From the NCBI GenBank assembly GCA_963793675.1, contig CAWCBA010000005.1, forward strand, positions 186,001 through 250,000: a DNA stretch of 64,000 nt. Direction: 5' to 3'. This stretch comes from RPQJ01 sp963793675 (GTDB lineage Bacteria > Pseudomonadota > Gammaproteobacteria > Steroidobacterales > Steroidobacteraceae). The position numbers and the translations under genes are program-made. Of the stretch, positions 18,557 through 29,563 are shown one piece after another; within the stretch, counting starts at the first letter, position 1, and each line of letters starts with the position of its first letter. The notes under the pieces were generated by a model. That model made no database searches and was not told the DNA's origin. It saw only the letters and a list, made by a program, of their open reading frames with translations.

Positions 18557-20177
18557 TCAGCGCGACAACTCCTGCGGGTAGAGCCGCTCCCACATCGGGC
18601 ACTGGTGGGCACTGGAGGCGTCGAACATTCCGACGGCACCCGGCCGGAGCCTGAGCGCCTGTCGCGATGGATCGAAGGGCTCCCACTCGGGCAAGCCGGC
18701 GCCCGCCGGTCGACCCGTGTGTATGAAGCTGCTCCAGTACACGACCATCTGCCGCGCCAGTTCCTGCTGCGGCGCTGCAAGCGGCGGACCATTGAGCACG
18801 CTCGTATTCGAGAAACCTGGGAACTGATACGGCATCTCGGACGTGTGCACGGCCCCGAGCTCGAAGCCGGGATCGTTCATTACGGGCGGCGCCGAGTCAT
18901 CGGCAAACTCGTACTGGTACACCGGCACCCAGCGCGACGCGAGCCAGGCCGTGCGCAGGAACAGGCAACTGTTCAAACCGCCTGAGGGCATGAAATCCGA
19001 CATCGCACTGCCGAGCGCCGTGGGTACGGACGAATAGCGATTGGCGGGATATGCCGCCAGCACGGCGTCGACGTTGTCACCGTACAGCGCACGCAGTCGA
19101 TCGCGGTAGTTGTCGAGCGTGATCCTGCCACCGGCCTCAACTTCGTAACCGACGTAGACACGCATCTCGTGGCTGGCGCCGCCATTCAGGATCGGCACGC
19201 GCACGAAATTTCCGCTGGCCAGCGCTGCCGAACCCTGCCGCGGCACCGTGCCATTGCCGTGGATCGGCGCGAACGCGCGGTAGTCGGCACCAGCGACCAC
19301 GGTGCCGGCATCGACCAGCTCCTTCACCGGCCTGCTGCGCAGGCACTTGAGCGCCGTTGCAGGGTCGTCGCAACCTACGACGTGGGCCACGGCGAGACCG
19401 GTCTTCACGCCTTCGTCGACGCTGCGCATTTTGAACGTGCAACCGGCGCTCTGAATGATCGCCTTGTGGAACAGGCCCGACGTGCGTTCCGGCGAGATCA
19501 GGTGCATGCACACGCTCGCCGCGCCTGCAGAGACGCCACCGATCGTGACGTTGCCGGGGTCACCGCCGAAAGCCGCAATGTTGCGCTGGACCCAGCGCAG
19601 CGCGGCACGCTGGTCTTCGAGCGCATAACCGCCGTTTGCCTCGGACCCGAACGCCGGGTGTGCCATGAAACCGAGCGGACCGAGCCGATAGTTGACCGAG
19701 ACGACGACCATGTCGCCTTCGCGCGCCAGGAAGTCGATCGGGTAGAGCCTGGTGGAACCACCTACGAAAGCACCGCCATAGAACCAGACCAGCACCGGGC
19801 GTGCGCCCTGGTACGGCTTCGTGGGCACGGCGACGTTCAGGTGCAGGCAGTCCTCGACGTTGCTTTCCTCGGTGAGGTTGAAGCGTCGGGCCTGCGGGCA
19901 GGCATCGCGTATCGCCGGTCGCGTCCAGCACGCCCGGCCAGGGCGGGACCGGGGCCGGGGGCTCGAAGCGCAGCTCGCCGACCGGCGGTGCGGCGAACGG
20001 GATGCCATTGAATTCGCGCACGCCCTGGCCCGCGACGCCGTGGACTTTGCCTTCCGTGGTCTGCACCAACAGCGTCGCATCGCCGGCAGTGGCCGTTGCC
20101 TGCGCCAGGAGAACTGCCGTACACGCCGCGCCACCCAGGATCACGAACAGGACACGCCGTGCCGTGGATCGAACCAT
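18557..20177 (-). CDS. Secreted type-B carboxylesterase, one frameshift
   Basis: Alpha/beta-hydrolase of the carboxylesterase type B (PF00135) family, about 539 residues after bridging one shift. The start is ATG 20177 with a G-rich ribosome site upstream. The N terminus MVRSTARRVLFVILGGAACT looks like a signal peptide. The shift, as if one base were inserted, lies near 19905-19925 between WPGVLDAT and RDACPQARRFNLTEES. The nucleophile elbow is GGVSAGAASV, and the oxyanion region is FYGGAFVGGS. The catalytic-histidine region reads GAVHTSEMPYQFPG near the C terminus. It would hydrolyse carboxylic esters in the periplasm. It converges with the LysR gene (7 nt between stops) and lies downstream of the SDR gene on the same strand. 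Confidence 0.82.
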
Positions 20178-20225
20178 GAATGCCACCCCTGCCTGAATGT
20201 CGTTCTGCCGTGTCTCGATGTCGCG

Positions 20226-21005
20226 TCAGCCGCGGGTCTTCCGGCGCAGCGAATCCCAGCTCGCGTCGCCGGTCCAGCCGCCGTCGACCGGCAGGCTGAC
20301 ACCGTTCACGAACGCGCTGCTCGCTTCGTCGGCGAGGAACGCGATGGCCGCGGCCACGTCGGCTGCTCGTGCAAACCGGGCCATCGGCACGCGATCGATG
20401 ATGTCGTCGTCGGTGTATGCGCCCGAGCCCATGTCCTTGACGTCCATCCCGGTCTTGATCCAGCCGGGACACACGGCATTGACGCGAACCCCGCGCCCGC
20501 CCCATTCGCCGGCCAGCGTGCGGGTGAGACCGATCAGGCCGTGCTTGGAGGCGTTGTAGGCCGCACGGTGAATCACGCCACCCAATCCTGCGACGGAGGC
20601 CACGTTGACGATGCTGCCGGACCGGCGTTCGAGCATCTGCCGTCCGAAGTGCCTGCAGAGCAGGAAGGGCCCGAGCAGGTTGACGTTCATCACACGCTGC
20701 CACTGTTCGGCCGTGGTGTCCTCCGCCGGCTGGATCATGCTGATGCCCGCGTTGTTGACCAGTACGTCCGCGGCGCCGTGAGCCTGGGCCACCCTGGCCG
20801 CGAGCGATTCGACGAAGGCCTCGGATGAGACGTCGCCCACGATACCCTCGACCCTGCCGCCTCCGGCCTGCAGGCAGGCTACCGGACCGTCGAGCGACTG
20901 CACGTCCGTCATCACCACCTGGTAGCCGAGCGTCGCGAAAAGCTGCGACGTCTCGAAACCAACACCCTGCGCAGCACCCGTCACGACGGCCACTTTGATG
21001 TTCAT
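20226..21005 (-). CDS. Short-chain dehydrogenase/reductase (SDR)
   Basis: Classical SDR of 259 residues. The start is ATG 21005 (MNIKVAVVTGAAQGVGFETS), since the family always begins close to the TGxxxGxG cofactor motif; an upstream in-frame extension is not conserved-looking. Further landmarks are the NNAG motif in DVLVNNAGISM, the catalytic Ser in NVASVAGLGG, and Tyr and Lys in AAYNASKHG. The usual RVNAVCPGWIKT and LPVDGGW follow at the C terminus. It would reduce a ketone or oxidise an alcohol with NAD(P). It is divergent from an MFS transporter (150 nt gap) and 48 nt upstream of the carboxylesterase on the same strand. The substrate is unknown; the neighbours suggest catabolism of a polyol or ester-type carbon source. 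Confidence 0.88.
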   Translation of the reverse strand: MNIKVAVVTGAAQGVGFETSQLFATLGYQVVMTDVQSLDGPVACLQAGGGRVEGIVGDVSSEAFVESLAARVAQAHGAADVLVNNAGISMIQPAEDTTAEQWQRVMNVNLLGPFLLCRHFGRQMLERRSGSIVNVASVAGLGGVIHRAAYNASKHGLIGLTRTLAGEWGGRGVRVNAVCPGWIKTGMDVKDMGSGAYTDDDIIDRVPMARFARAADVAAAIAFLADEASSAFVNGVSLPVDGGWTGDASWDSLRRKTRG

Positions 21006-21155
21006 GCTCTGGTCACCTGTTCGACCCTGCGGGTCGCCGCGGGGCATGAGCCAATTCTGCCGCAAGCCTGTCCCTCCTGAACGGACAAATTCATTCAATG
21101 GTGGAACGCAACGATCCAGTTACACTCGGCGCCCAGGCGGGGGATCCGGGGAATC
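21006..21155. promoter_or_regulatory. Divergent intergenic region, SDR / MFS transporter
   Basis: This 150-nt gap lies between divergent genes and must carry both promoters. The only recognisable element is a -10-like TACACT at 21121-21126, 30 nt upstream of the MFS start. I found no good -35 at 16-18 nt from it and no strong operator palindrome. Confidence 0.3.
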
Positions 21156-22442
21156 ATGCAGCAGAATTCGGCATTGCTCGGGCGTGCGCCGGCCGGCCTC
21201 GTGGTCATGTTGTCGCTCGCCCTGATGATCAACTACATCGACCGCGGCGCGATCGCCACGGCTGCCCCGTTGCTGCAGGACGAGCTCAAGCTGTCGCCCA
21301 GCGAGATCGGCTGGGTGCTGGCCGTCTTCTACTGGGCATATGCGCCGCTGCAACCGGTCATGGGCTGGCTGGCCGATCGCATCGGACCGGCCATCGTCCT
21401 GGCAAGCGGCTTCGCCCTGTGGAGCCTCGCCACGGCCGCGACCGGTCTCGTCTGGGGGCTGGCGTCGCTCATTGTGCTGCGCCTGCTGATGGGCGCCGGC
21501 GAGGCCACGTTCTATCCCAGCGCGCTGAGCCTGCTGGTCCGCAACGTGCCGCCGACGCAAAGAGCCCTCGCTACGGCGACCATGCAGTTCGGCGCCGTGC
21601 TGGGCCCGGCCATCGGCACGCTGCTCGGCGGCATGATCATGCTGCACTTCGGCTGGCGCGCGATGTTCGTCGTGATGGGCTGCGCCTCGCTGACCTGGCT
21701 GTTCTTCTGGCGTCGCCGCGTGCGGACCGAGCGGGCGCGACCGGCGTCGCCAGCCGTGGCGGCGGCGGCCGAGCCTGATGACAACCCGTCGTACGGCGTC
21801 ATCCTGCGTCAGCGCGCGCTGTGGGGCGGCGTGCTGGGCACGTTCTGCTCCAACTACGCGTTCTATTTCGTCTTCTCGTGGCTGCCGCTGTATCTGGTCA
21901 AGGAACGCGGGCTGACGCTCGAGATGATGACGTACGCGACGACTGCGTTTTACGTTGCCGACGGCGCGAGCATCCTGCTGGTGGGGTACATGCTCGACCG
22001 CTGGGTCCGTCGCGGTGCCAGCTTCAACCGTGCGTACAAGACGGCGCTGGCGCTCAGTTGCACGGGCGTGGGCCTGTGCCTGATCGGCAGCACGCTCGTG
22101 ACCGGCCTCGTCGCCGCGTCGTTGATCCTGCTGCTGACTGGTGTGATGGACGGCTTCAACAGCCCCTCGAATCCTTCGGTCACCCAGACCTTCGCCGGAC
22201 CCCGCGCCACGGGGCGCTGGATGGGCATCCAGAACGCCGTGGGCAATGTCGCAGGGATGACAGCACCTGTCGTCACCGGATATCTCGTGGAAAGCACCGG
22301 CAATTACACTTCGGCGTCGATCGTCTCGGGCGCGGTCGCCCTGTGCGGCCTGGTGGCCTGGCTCGTGGTCGTGCCCGAGGTGAAGCCGATCGACTGGAAG
22401 GCTGAACAGCAGCGCCTGCGTCCTGGCACGGCCGTGGGCTGA
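21156..22442 (+). CDS. MFS transporter, anion:cation symporter-like
   Basis: Major facilitator of 428 residues with about 12 hydrophobic helices and a central cytoplasmic loop rich in Arg and Ala (RRRVRTERARPASPAVAAAA, about residue 188). The first helix and loop, LALMINYIDRGAIATAAPLL then GWLADRIG, resemble the ACS family, which takes up organic anions such as hexuronates, glucarate and phthalates. The start is ATG 21156, with GGGG upstream. The FAD oxidoreductase and GMC oxidoreductase follow on the same strand with short gaps (41 and 30 nt), so the transporter probably imports the substrate that they oxidise. The identity of that substrate cannot be deduced. Confidence 0.85.
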   Translation: MQQNSALLGRAPAGLVVMLSLALMINYIDRGAIATAAPLLQDELKLSPSEIGWVLAVFYWAYAPLQPVMGWLADRIGPAIVLASGFALWSLATAATGLVWGLASLIVLRLLMGAGEATFYPSALSLLVRNVPPTQRALATATMQFGAVLGPAIGTLLGGMIMLHFGWRAMFVVMGCASLTWLFFWRRRVRTERARPASPAVAAAAEPDDNPSYGVILRQRALWGGVLGTFCSNYAFYFVFSWLPLYLVKERGLTLEMMTYATTAFYVADGASILLVGYMLDRWVRRGASFNRAYKTALALSCTGVGLCLIGSTLVTGLVAASLILLLTGVMDGFNSPSNPSVTQTFAGPRATGRWMGIQNAVGNVAGMTAPVVTGYLVESTGNYTSASIVSGAVALCGLVAWLVVVPEVKPIDWKAEQQRLRPGTAVG

Positions 22443-22483
22443 CGGCCGAGACCCCCAACGCGAGAGACTGCACCGAGACGAGC

Positions 22484-23845
22484 ATGCGCAAGATCACCGA
22501 GCCTGCACGCGAGATCGACGTCGTCCACGAGACCGACGTGCTGGTCGTTGGCAGTGGGCCCGGCGGCCTGGCCGCCGCCATGGCTGCGGCGCGCGCAGGG
22601 GCGAAGACGACACTCGTCGAGCGTCACGGCTGCTTCGGCGGCAACATCACGCAGGTCGGCGTCGAGGGATTTGCCTGGTACCGGCACAAGGATACCGTCG
22701 ACAGCGAAGGCATCGGCATCGAGTTCGAAGAGCGCGCCAAGGCCATGGGCGCCGCCAGCCCTGAGCCGCAGTCCCTGAGCCACGCGCTCGATGCCGAGAT
22801 GTTCAAGTACGTCGCTGACGTGCTGGTACAGGAAGCCGGCGTCGAACCGATGCTGCACCGGAGTTTTGTAGCACCGATCGTCGAGGCCGGCGAGATTCGC
22901 GGCATCATCACCGAGAGCAAGGCCGGTCGCGAGGCCATCCTGGCAAAGCGCGTGATCGACGGCACCGGCGATGCCGATGTCGCGACCCGCGCAGGCGCGA
23001 AAGTACGCAAGACGCCGCGCGAGGAGATGATGTCGGTCTCGGTCATGTTCTCGATGACCGGCGTCAACAAGCAGCGCTTCATCGATGCCGTGAAAGCAGA
23101 CCCGCAGACCTACAACGACTGGAAGGGCGGCGGCGAGTGGCAGATCGAGACCACCGGCAAGGAAGACGAGATGTTCTCGCCGTTCCTGCGCAAGCCGTTC
23201 AAGCAGGCGGTCAAGGCAGGCGTCATCCCCGCGTCGCTCGCGACCATTGCCGGCACCTGGGGTGCCGTGAGCGACCAGGGCGACCTCACGTACCTGAACC
23301 TGATTCATCTCTCGGCGGATGGCACCGACCCGGCCGACCTGACGCGCGGCGAGATGGAAGGCCGGCGCCAGGCCGTGCACGCGGTCGAAGCCTTGAAGCA
23401 CTTCATGCCCGGCTGCGAAGGCGCCAAGCTGCGCAACTTCGGCATGACGCTCGGCATCCGCGACACACGCAAGATCGACGCGCTGTACAACATGACCGCC
23501 GCCGACGTGCGCGAGCAGGGTCGCTTCGACGATTCGATCGGCATCTTCCCGGAATTCATCGACGGCTACGGCCTGCTGATCCTGCCGACGACCGGGCGCT
23601 ACTTCCACGTTCCCTACCGGGCGCTGGTACCGCAGGGCGTGCAGAGTCTGCTGGTTGCGGGCCGCAGCATCGGCGGCGACAAGGTTTCGCACGCCGCCGT
23701 GCGCAACATGATGTGCTGCGCGGTGAGCGGGCAGGGCGCGGGTGTTGCGGCTGCAATCTCGCTGCAGCACGGCCAGCCGTTCGACCGCATCGACATCGGC
23801 AGGGTCCAGGCCGAGCTGCGCCGGCAGGGTGCGCGACTTGCCTGA
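22484..23845 (+). CDS. FAD-dependent oxidoreductase (FAD_oxidored family)
   Basis: Flavoprotein of 453 residues. The N-terminal Rossmann motif VLVVGSGPGGLAAAMAAARA (about residues 19-38) is followed by ERHGCFGGNITQVGVEGFAW, typical of the PF12831 family. A second FAD contact, RVIDGTGDADVATRAGA, lies near residue 163. The C-terminal flavin-binding segment is LLVAGRSIGGDKVSHAAVRN. It appears cytoplasmic, with no signal peptide. It lies between the MFS transporter and the GMC oxidoreductase in an apparent operon. Family members include thiazole-type, fumarate-reductase-like and hydroxy-acid dehydrogenases, so the substrate remains open. Confidence 0.82.
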   Translation: MRKITEPAREIDVVHETDVLVVGSGPGGLAAAMAAARAGAKTTLVERHGCFGGNITQVGVEGFAWYRHKDTVDSEGIGIEFEERAKAMGAASPEPQSLSHALDAEMFKYVADVLVQEAGVEPMLHRSFVAPIVEAGEIRGIITESKAGREAILAKRVIDGTGDADVATRAGAKVRKTPREEMMSVSVMFSMTGVNKQRFIDAVKADPQTYNDWKGGGEWQIETTGKEDEMFSPFLRKPFKQAVKAGVIPASLATIAGTWGAVSDQGDLTYLNLIHLSADGTDPADLTRGEMEGRRQAVHAVEALKHFMPGCEGAKLRNFGMTLGIRDTRKIDALYNMTAADVREQGRFDDSIGIFPEFIDGYGLLILPTTGRYFHVPYRALVPQGVQSLLVAGRSIGGDKVSHAAVRNMMCCAVSGQGAGVAAAISLQHGQPFDRIDIGRVQAELRRQGARLA

Positions 23846-23875
23846 ACGGCCGCACCCGGCGACCATGACCGCCAC

Positions 23876-25575
23876 ATGAGCAAGCGTCACTACGATTTCG
23901 TCATCGTGGGCGGCGGGTCCGCAGGATCCGCGCTGGCCAATCGGCTGAGCGCCGATCCGGGCACGTCGGTGCTGGTGCTCGAGGCCGGTCACTCGGATTT
24001 CATCGTCGATCCGCTGATCCACATGCCAGCGGCGCTGTCGATGCCTATCGGCAACCGATTCTACGACTGGCGGTATTCGAGCGAGCCCGAGCCGCACATG
24101 AACGGTCGCCGCGTCTACCACGCGCGCGGCAAGGTGCTCGGCGGTTCGAGCAGCATCAACGGCATGATCTTCCAGCGCGGCAATCCGCTCGACTTCGAGC
24201 GCTGGGCTGCCGATCCGGGCATGCAGGCGTGGAGTTATGCGCACTGCCTGCCGTACTTCAAGCGCATGGAGACCTGTACCGCGGGCGCGGACGAATGGCG
24301 CGGCGGGGACGGTCCGCTCGTGCTCGAACGCGGGCCCGCGACCAATCCGCTGTTCGATGCGTTTTTTCGTGCGGCCGTGCAGGCCGGTTACCCGCGTACC
24401 GACGACGTCAACGGCTACCGGCAGGAGGGCTTCGCCAGGTTCGATCGCAACGTGCACCGGGGGCGTCGTCTCAGCGCGTCGCGCGCCTACCTGCACCCCG
24501 TGATGCACCGTCCGAACCTGACCGTGCACACGCTGGCGCAGGCGACGCGGGTGTTGTTCGAAGGCAGGCGTGCCGTGGGAGTGGAGTACGCGCGTTATGG
24601 ACGCGGGACCGCCATCGTACGTGCAGGAGAGGTGATCCTGTGCGGCGGTGCGATCAACACGCCGCAGTTGCTGCAACTGTCCGGCGTCGGCCCGGCGAGC
24701 CTGCTGCAGTCGCTGGGCATCCAGACGGTTGCGGATCTGCCCGGCGTCGGCGCCAACCTGCAGGACCACCTGGAGGTCTACGTGCAGTTCGCGTGCCGGC
24801 AGCCGGTTGCCGTGAATCCTCACATTTCCTGGCTGCGCAAACTGGGCGTGGGCGCCGAATGGCTGTTCAGGCGGACCGGCATCGGCGCCACCAATCATTT
24901 CGAAGGTGGCGGCTTCTGCCGCAGCAACGACGAAGTCGACTACCCGAACCTGATGTTCCATTTCCTGCCGATGGCGATCCGCTACGACGGCACCTCGCCG
25001 TCGCAAGGCCTCGGTTACCAGGTGCACGTCGGACCGATGTATTCCGACGCACGCGGCTCGGTGCGGATCCGCTCGAGCGATCCGCGGCAGCCGCCGGCAC
25101 TGCAGTTCAACTACCTGTCGACCGACCAGGACCGCCGCGAATGGGTCGAGGCGATCCGCGTCGCGCGCAGCATTCTCAACCAGCCGGCGCTGGCGGAATT
25201 CAGTGGCGGCGAGATTTCGCCGGGACCGGGCGTGGAGTCGGACGAGGAAATCCTCGACTGGGTGCGGCGGGATGCCGAGACGGCGCTGCATCCAAGCTGT
25301 ACGACCAGGATGGGAACGGGACCGGATGCGGTGCTCGACCCCGGCTCGATGCGGGTGCATGGCCTGGAGAGCCTGCGCGTCGTGGACGCCGGTGCGTTCC
25401 CGTACGTGACCAATGGCAATACCTATGCTCCGACGATGATGGTGGCCGAGAAGGGCGCCGACCTGATTCTCGGCAATACGCCGTTGCCCCCTGCGGCGAC
25501 GCCTTTTTTCAGGCTGCGCGACGGCAGCCCAATGTATCCTCCCGGGGATCCACGCAATACGAGCGGAGCGAGTTC

Positions 25576-25579
<4 letters not shown>
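23876..25579 (+). CDS. GMC-family oxidoreductase, choline dehydrogenase-like
   Basis: Glucose-methanol-choline oxidoreductase of 567 residues. The FAD motif VGGGSAGSALANRLSADP lies at residues 10-27. The GMC signature HARGKVLGGSSSINGMIFQR is near residue 82. The C-terminal active-site His-Asn pair is HPSCTTRMG and TNGNTYAPTMMVAEKGADLI. BetA choline dehydrogenase has the same arrangement, but so do many alcohol dehydrogenases of this family. If it oxidises choline it would supply betaine aldehyde to the aldehyde dehydrogenase at 11.8 kb. However, it is 10 kb away and sits in a different operon with an ACS-type transporter. Its stop overlaps the folD start (ATGA). Confidence 0.83.
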
Positions 25580-26430
<851 letters not shown>

Positions 26431-26445
<15 letters not shown>

Positions 26446-26673
26446 AGCCGCCTTCATGACCGGAGGCTGCAGCTGCCTGGCCGCAGCCAGCGCCGGCTGA
26501 CTGAGTCCGGCGCCACCCGCCGCCGCGTGCGCAATGATCTGCGTTCGCATGCGCGGATCCCAGAACTTGGTGATGTGCGCAGCGATCTCCTGCGGGGCCG
26601 CGTCGGCGCCGGCCTCGGCGACGAAGAAATCGGCGATCTGGTTCGCCATCGTCACCAGGCTTTCGATGTTCAT
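26431..26673 (-). CDS. fdsD: Formate dehydrogenase delta subunit
   Basis: Small delta subunit of NAD-dependent molybdenum formate dehydrogenase, 80 residues. The start is ATG 26673 (MNIESLVTMANQIADFFVAE), with GGGAGCG just upstream. The core IADFF...AAQEIAAHITKFWDPRMR is characteristic of FdsD/FdhD-delta. It is the last gene of the fds operon, 16 nt after fdsA. Its end overlaps folD tail to tail by 15 nt. Its role in the complex is thought to be assembly or stability; it has no cofactor motif. Confidence 0.88.
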
Positions 26674-26689
26674 GGCACTCGCTCCCACC

Positions 26690-29545
26690 TCATTGCCGTG
26701 AGCGTGCCGCGGCCTTTGCGCCGCGCAACAAACCCAGCTGCTGCTCGTTCTGCTCACGGAAGCGCCGCTGCCATTCGGACGGCCGCTGCACCTTGACCGC
26801 CTGCACCGCGGTCACCTTGTACTCGGGACAGTTGGTCGCCCAGTCGGAGTTCTCGGTGGTGATGACGTTGGCACCCGAATCCGGGAAGTGGAACGTGGTG
26901 TAGACGACGCCGGGCTGTACCCGCTGGGTAACCACCGCCCGCAGCACGGTCTCGCCCGCACGGCTGGTGACGCCGACCCAGTCGCCGCTGCCGATGCCGC
27001 GATCCTCCGCGTCCTGCGGGTGAATCTCGAGCACGTCCTCTTCGTACCACTGGCTGTTGGCGGTGCGGCGGGTCTGGGCACCCACGTTGTACTGGGTGAG
27101 CACACGGCCGGTCGTCAGGAGCAACGGGAAGCGCACGTTGACGCGTTCGCTGGTCGGCACGTACTCGGTGACGTAGAAGCGGCCCTTGCCGCGGACGAAC
27201 TGGTCGACGTGCATCGTCGGCGTGCCTTCGGGTGCGGCGTCATTGCAGGGCCACTGGATGCTGCCGAGACGGTCGAGCTTCTCGTACGAGACGCCGGTGA
27301 ACGTGGGAGTCAGGCGTGCGATCTCGTCCATGATCTCGGACGGGTGCGAGTAGTTCATCTCGTAGCCCAGCGCGCGGGCGAAACCGACGGTCGCTTCCCA
27401 GTCCGCGAGCCCGGCGAGCGGCCGCATCACCTTGCGGACGCGCGAAATGCGACGCTCGGCGTTGGTGAAGGTGCCGTCCTTTTCCAGGAACGACGAGCCG
27501 GGGAAGAACACGTGCGCGTACTTCGCCGTCTCGTTCAGGAACAGGTCCTGCACGACCAGGCATTCGAGCGCCGAGAGCGCGGCCGTGACGTGCTGGGTGT
27601 TGGGGTCGGACTGCGCCATGTCCTCGCCCTGCACGTACAGCGCCTTGAAGCTGCCGTCGAGCGCGGCTTCGAACATGTTCGGGATACGCAGGCCGGGCTC
27701 GGGCTCGATCTGCACGCCCCATTCGGCGCCGAACAGGGCCCGCGCCGTGGCGTCGGACACGTGCCGGTAACCCGCGAGTTCGTGCGGGAACGAACCCATG
27801 TCGCACGAGCCCTGCACGTTGTTCTGGCCGCGCAGCGGATTCACGCCGACGCCTTCGCGACCGATGTTGCCCGTGGCCATCGCCAGGTTGGCGATGCCGA
27901 GCACCGCGGTGCTGCCCTGGCTGTGCTCGGTGACACCGAGCCCGTAATAGATCGCGCCGTTGCCGCCGGTTGCGTAGAGGCGGGCGGCCCCACGCACGAG
28001 TTCGGCCGGCACGCCGGTGACACCAGCGAGCGCTTCGGGCGAGTTCTTCGGCTGCGACACGAAGTCGCGCCACTTCTGGAACGGTGCGGGTTCGCAGCGC
28101 TCGGCGACGTACGCCTCGTTGACGAGGCCTTCCGTGACCACGACGTGCGCGATCGAGTTGATCAGCGCGACGTTGGTGCCGGGCCGCAGCGGCAGGTGGA
28201 AGTCCGCCTCGATGTGCGGCGAGCGCACCAGGTCGATGGCACGCGGATCGGCGACGATCAGCCTGGCGCCTTCGCGCAGCCGCCGCTTCATGCGCGACGC
28301 GAACACCGGATGGCCGTCCGTCGGGTTCGCGCCGATGACGAAGATCACGTCGCTCTGCATCACGGAGTCGAATGACTGCGTACCCGCCGATTCGCCGAGC
28401 GTGTGCTTGAGGCCGTAGCCCGTGGGGGAGTGGCAGACACGCGCGCAGGTGTCGACGTTGTTGGTGCCGAGCGCGGCCCGCACCAGCTTCTGCACCAGGA
28501 ACGCTTCCTCGTTGGTGCAGCGGGAGGACGTGATGCCGCCGACGGACCCGCCCCCGTACTGTGCCTGGATGCGACGGAATTCGGACGCGGCGTACTTGAA
28601 CGCCTCGTCCCAGCTGACGGACTGCCACGGATCGGTGATCTGCTTGCGGATCATCGGCGTGGTGATGCGATCCGCATGCGTGGCGTAGCCATAGGCGAAC
28701 CGGCCCTTGACGCAGGCGTGGCCACGGTTCGCCTTGCCGTCGCGACTCGGCACCATGCGCACCACCTGCTCACCCTTGACCTCGGCTTCGAACGAGCAGC
28801 CGACGCCGCAATAGGCGCAGGTGGTCGTGACGGCCTGCTCCGGCCGGCCGATGATCGCGAGCGGTTTCTCGCTGAGCGCCGCCGTCGGGCACGACTCGAC
28901 GCACGCACCGCACGAGACACACTCGGACTCGAGGAACGGGTCGTCCTGGCTCGCGACTACGCGCGACTCGAAGCCCCGGCCTTCGATCGTCAGCGCAAAA
29001 GTGCCCTGGACCTCGTCACACGCACGCACGCAGCGCGAGCACGCGATGCAGAGCGATGGATCGAACTGGAAATACGGATTGCTGGCGTCGCACGGGGCAT
29101 CCTGGTGGTTGGCGCCGGCGAAACCGTACGGACTGCTCGTGACGCCCAGGTCTGCGGCCACGCTCTGCAGTTCGCAATGCGTGTCGGCCGGGCAGCCCTT
29201 GCAGTTGAGCGGGTGATCGGAGACGTAGAGTTCGACGACGCCCTTGCGCAGCTGGCGCAGCTTCTCGCTCTCGGTCTTCACCTTCATGCCCGGTGCGACC
29301 AGCGTGGTGCAGGAGGCCGGATAGCCGCGCTGACCCTCGACTTCGACCAGACAGACGCGGCAGGAGCCGAACGCCTTCAGCGTGTCGGTGGCGCAAAGCT
29401 TCGGAATCGCGCCGCCTGCCACTGCGGCCGCCCGCATGATCGACGTGCCCGCCGGTACCGTGACCTCGGCGCCGTCGATCGACAGCGTGACCGACTCACC
29501 CTGGACCGCCGGCGTGCCCGCGTCCGTTCGATTGATCGCAAACAT
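26690..29545 (-). CDS. fdsA: NAD-dependent formate dehydrogenase alpha (molybdopterin) subunit
   Basis: Large catalytic subunit, 951 residues, that oxidises formate to CO2 at a Mo-bis-MGD centre. The N terminus carries a [2Fe-2S] domain (AFGSCRVCLVEVEGQRGYPA) and a His/Cys cluster (SDHPLNCKGCPADTHCEL). Two [4Fe-4S] ferredoxin motifs follow (CIACSRCVRACDE, CVSCGACVESCPTAALS), then the [4Fe-4S] of the catalytic core (CAYCGVGCSFEAE, about residue 242). The Mo-ligand region has ARVCHSPTGYGLKHTLGES, in which the Cys is the expected metal ligand. The C-terminal dinucleotide-binding domain includes RVLTQYNVGAQTRRT. It sits between fdsB (18 nt) and fdsD (16 nt). The usual fdsC (FdhD-type sulfurtransferase) between A and D is absent. 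Confidence 0.95.
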   Translation of the reverse strand: MFAINRTDAGTPAVQGESVTLSIDGAEVTVPAGTSIMRAAAVAGGAIPKLCATDTLKAFGSCRVCLVEVEGQRGYPASCTTLVAPGMKVKTESEKLRQLRKGVVELYVSDHPLNCKGCPADTHCELQSVAADLGVTSSPYGFAGANHQDAPCDASNPYFQFDPSLCIACSRCVRACDEVQGTFALTIEGRGFESRVVASQDDPFLESECVSCGACVESCPTAALSEKPLAIIGRPEQAVTTTCAYCGVGCSFEAEVKGEQVVRMVPSRDGKANRGHACVKGRFAYGYATHADRITTPMIRKQITDPWQSVSWDEAFKYAASEFRRIQAQYGGGSVGGITSSRCTNEEAFLVQKLVRAALGTNNVDTCARVCHSPTGYGLKHTLGESAGTQSFDSVMQSDVIFVIGANPTDGHPVFASRMKRRLREGARLIVADPRAIDLVRSPHIEADFHLPLRPGTNVALINSIAHVVVTEGLVNEAYVAERCEPAPFQKWRDFVSQPKNSPEALAGVTGVPAELVRGAARLYATGGNGAIYYGLGVTEHSQGSTAVLGIANLAMATGNIGREGVGVNPLRGQNNVQGSCDMGSFPHELAGYRHVSDATARALFGAEWGVQIEPEPGLRIPNMFEAALDGSFKALYVQGEDMAQSDPNTQHVTAALSALECLVVQDLFLNETAKYAHVFFPGSSFLEKDGTFTNAERRISRVRKVMRPLAGLADWEATVGFARALGYEMNYSHPSEIMDEIARLTPTFTGVSYEKLDRLGSIQWPCNDAAPEGTPTMHVDQFVRGKGRFYVTEYVPTSERVNVRFPLLLTTGRVLTQYNVGAQTRRTANSQWYEEDVLEIHPQDAEDRGIGSGDWVGVTSRAGETVLRAVVTQRVQPGVVYTTFHFPDSGANVITTENSDWATNCPEYKVTAVQAVKVQRPSEWQRRFREQNEQQLGLLRGAKAAARSRQ

Positions 29546-29563
29546 CCAGTAGCTCCTCGTGCC

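Noticed and set aside
22304..25360. A 1,018-codon open frame on the minus strand opposite the FAD and GMC oxidoreductase genes.
   Set aside because: It is antisense to two clearly conserved enzymes. The product is His/Arg-rich, low-complexity sequence with no domain. Long antisense frames are common in GC-rich DNA.
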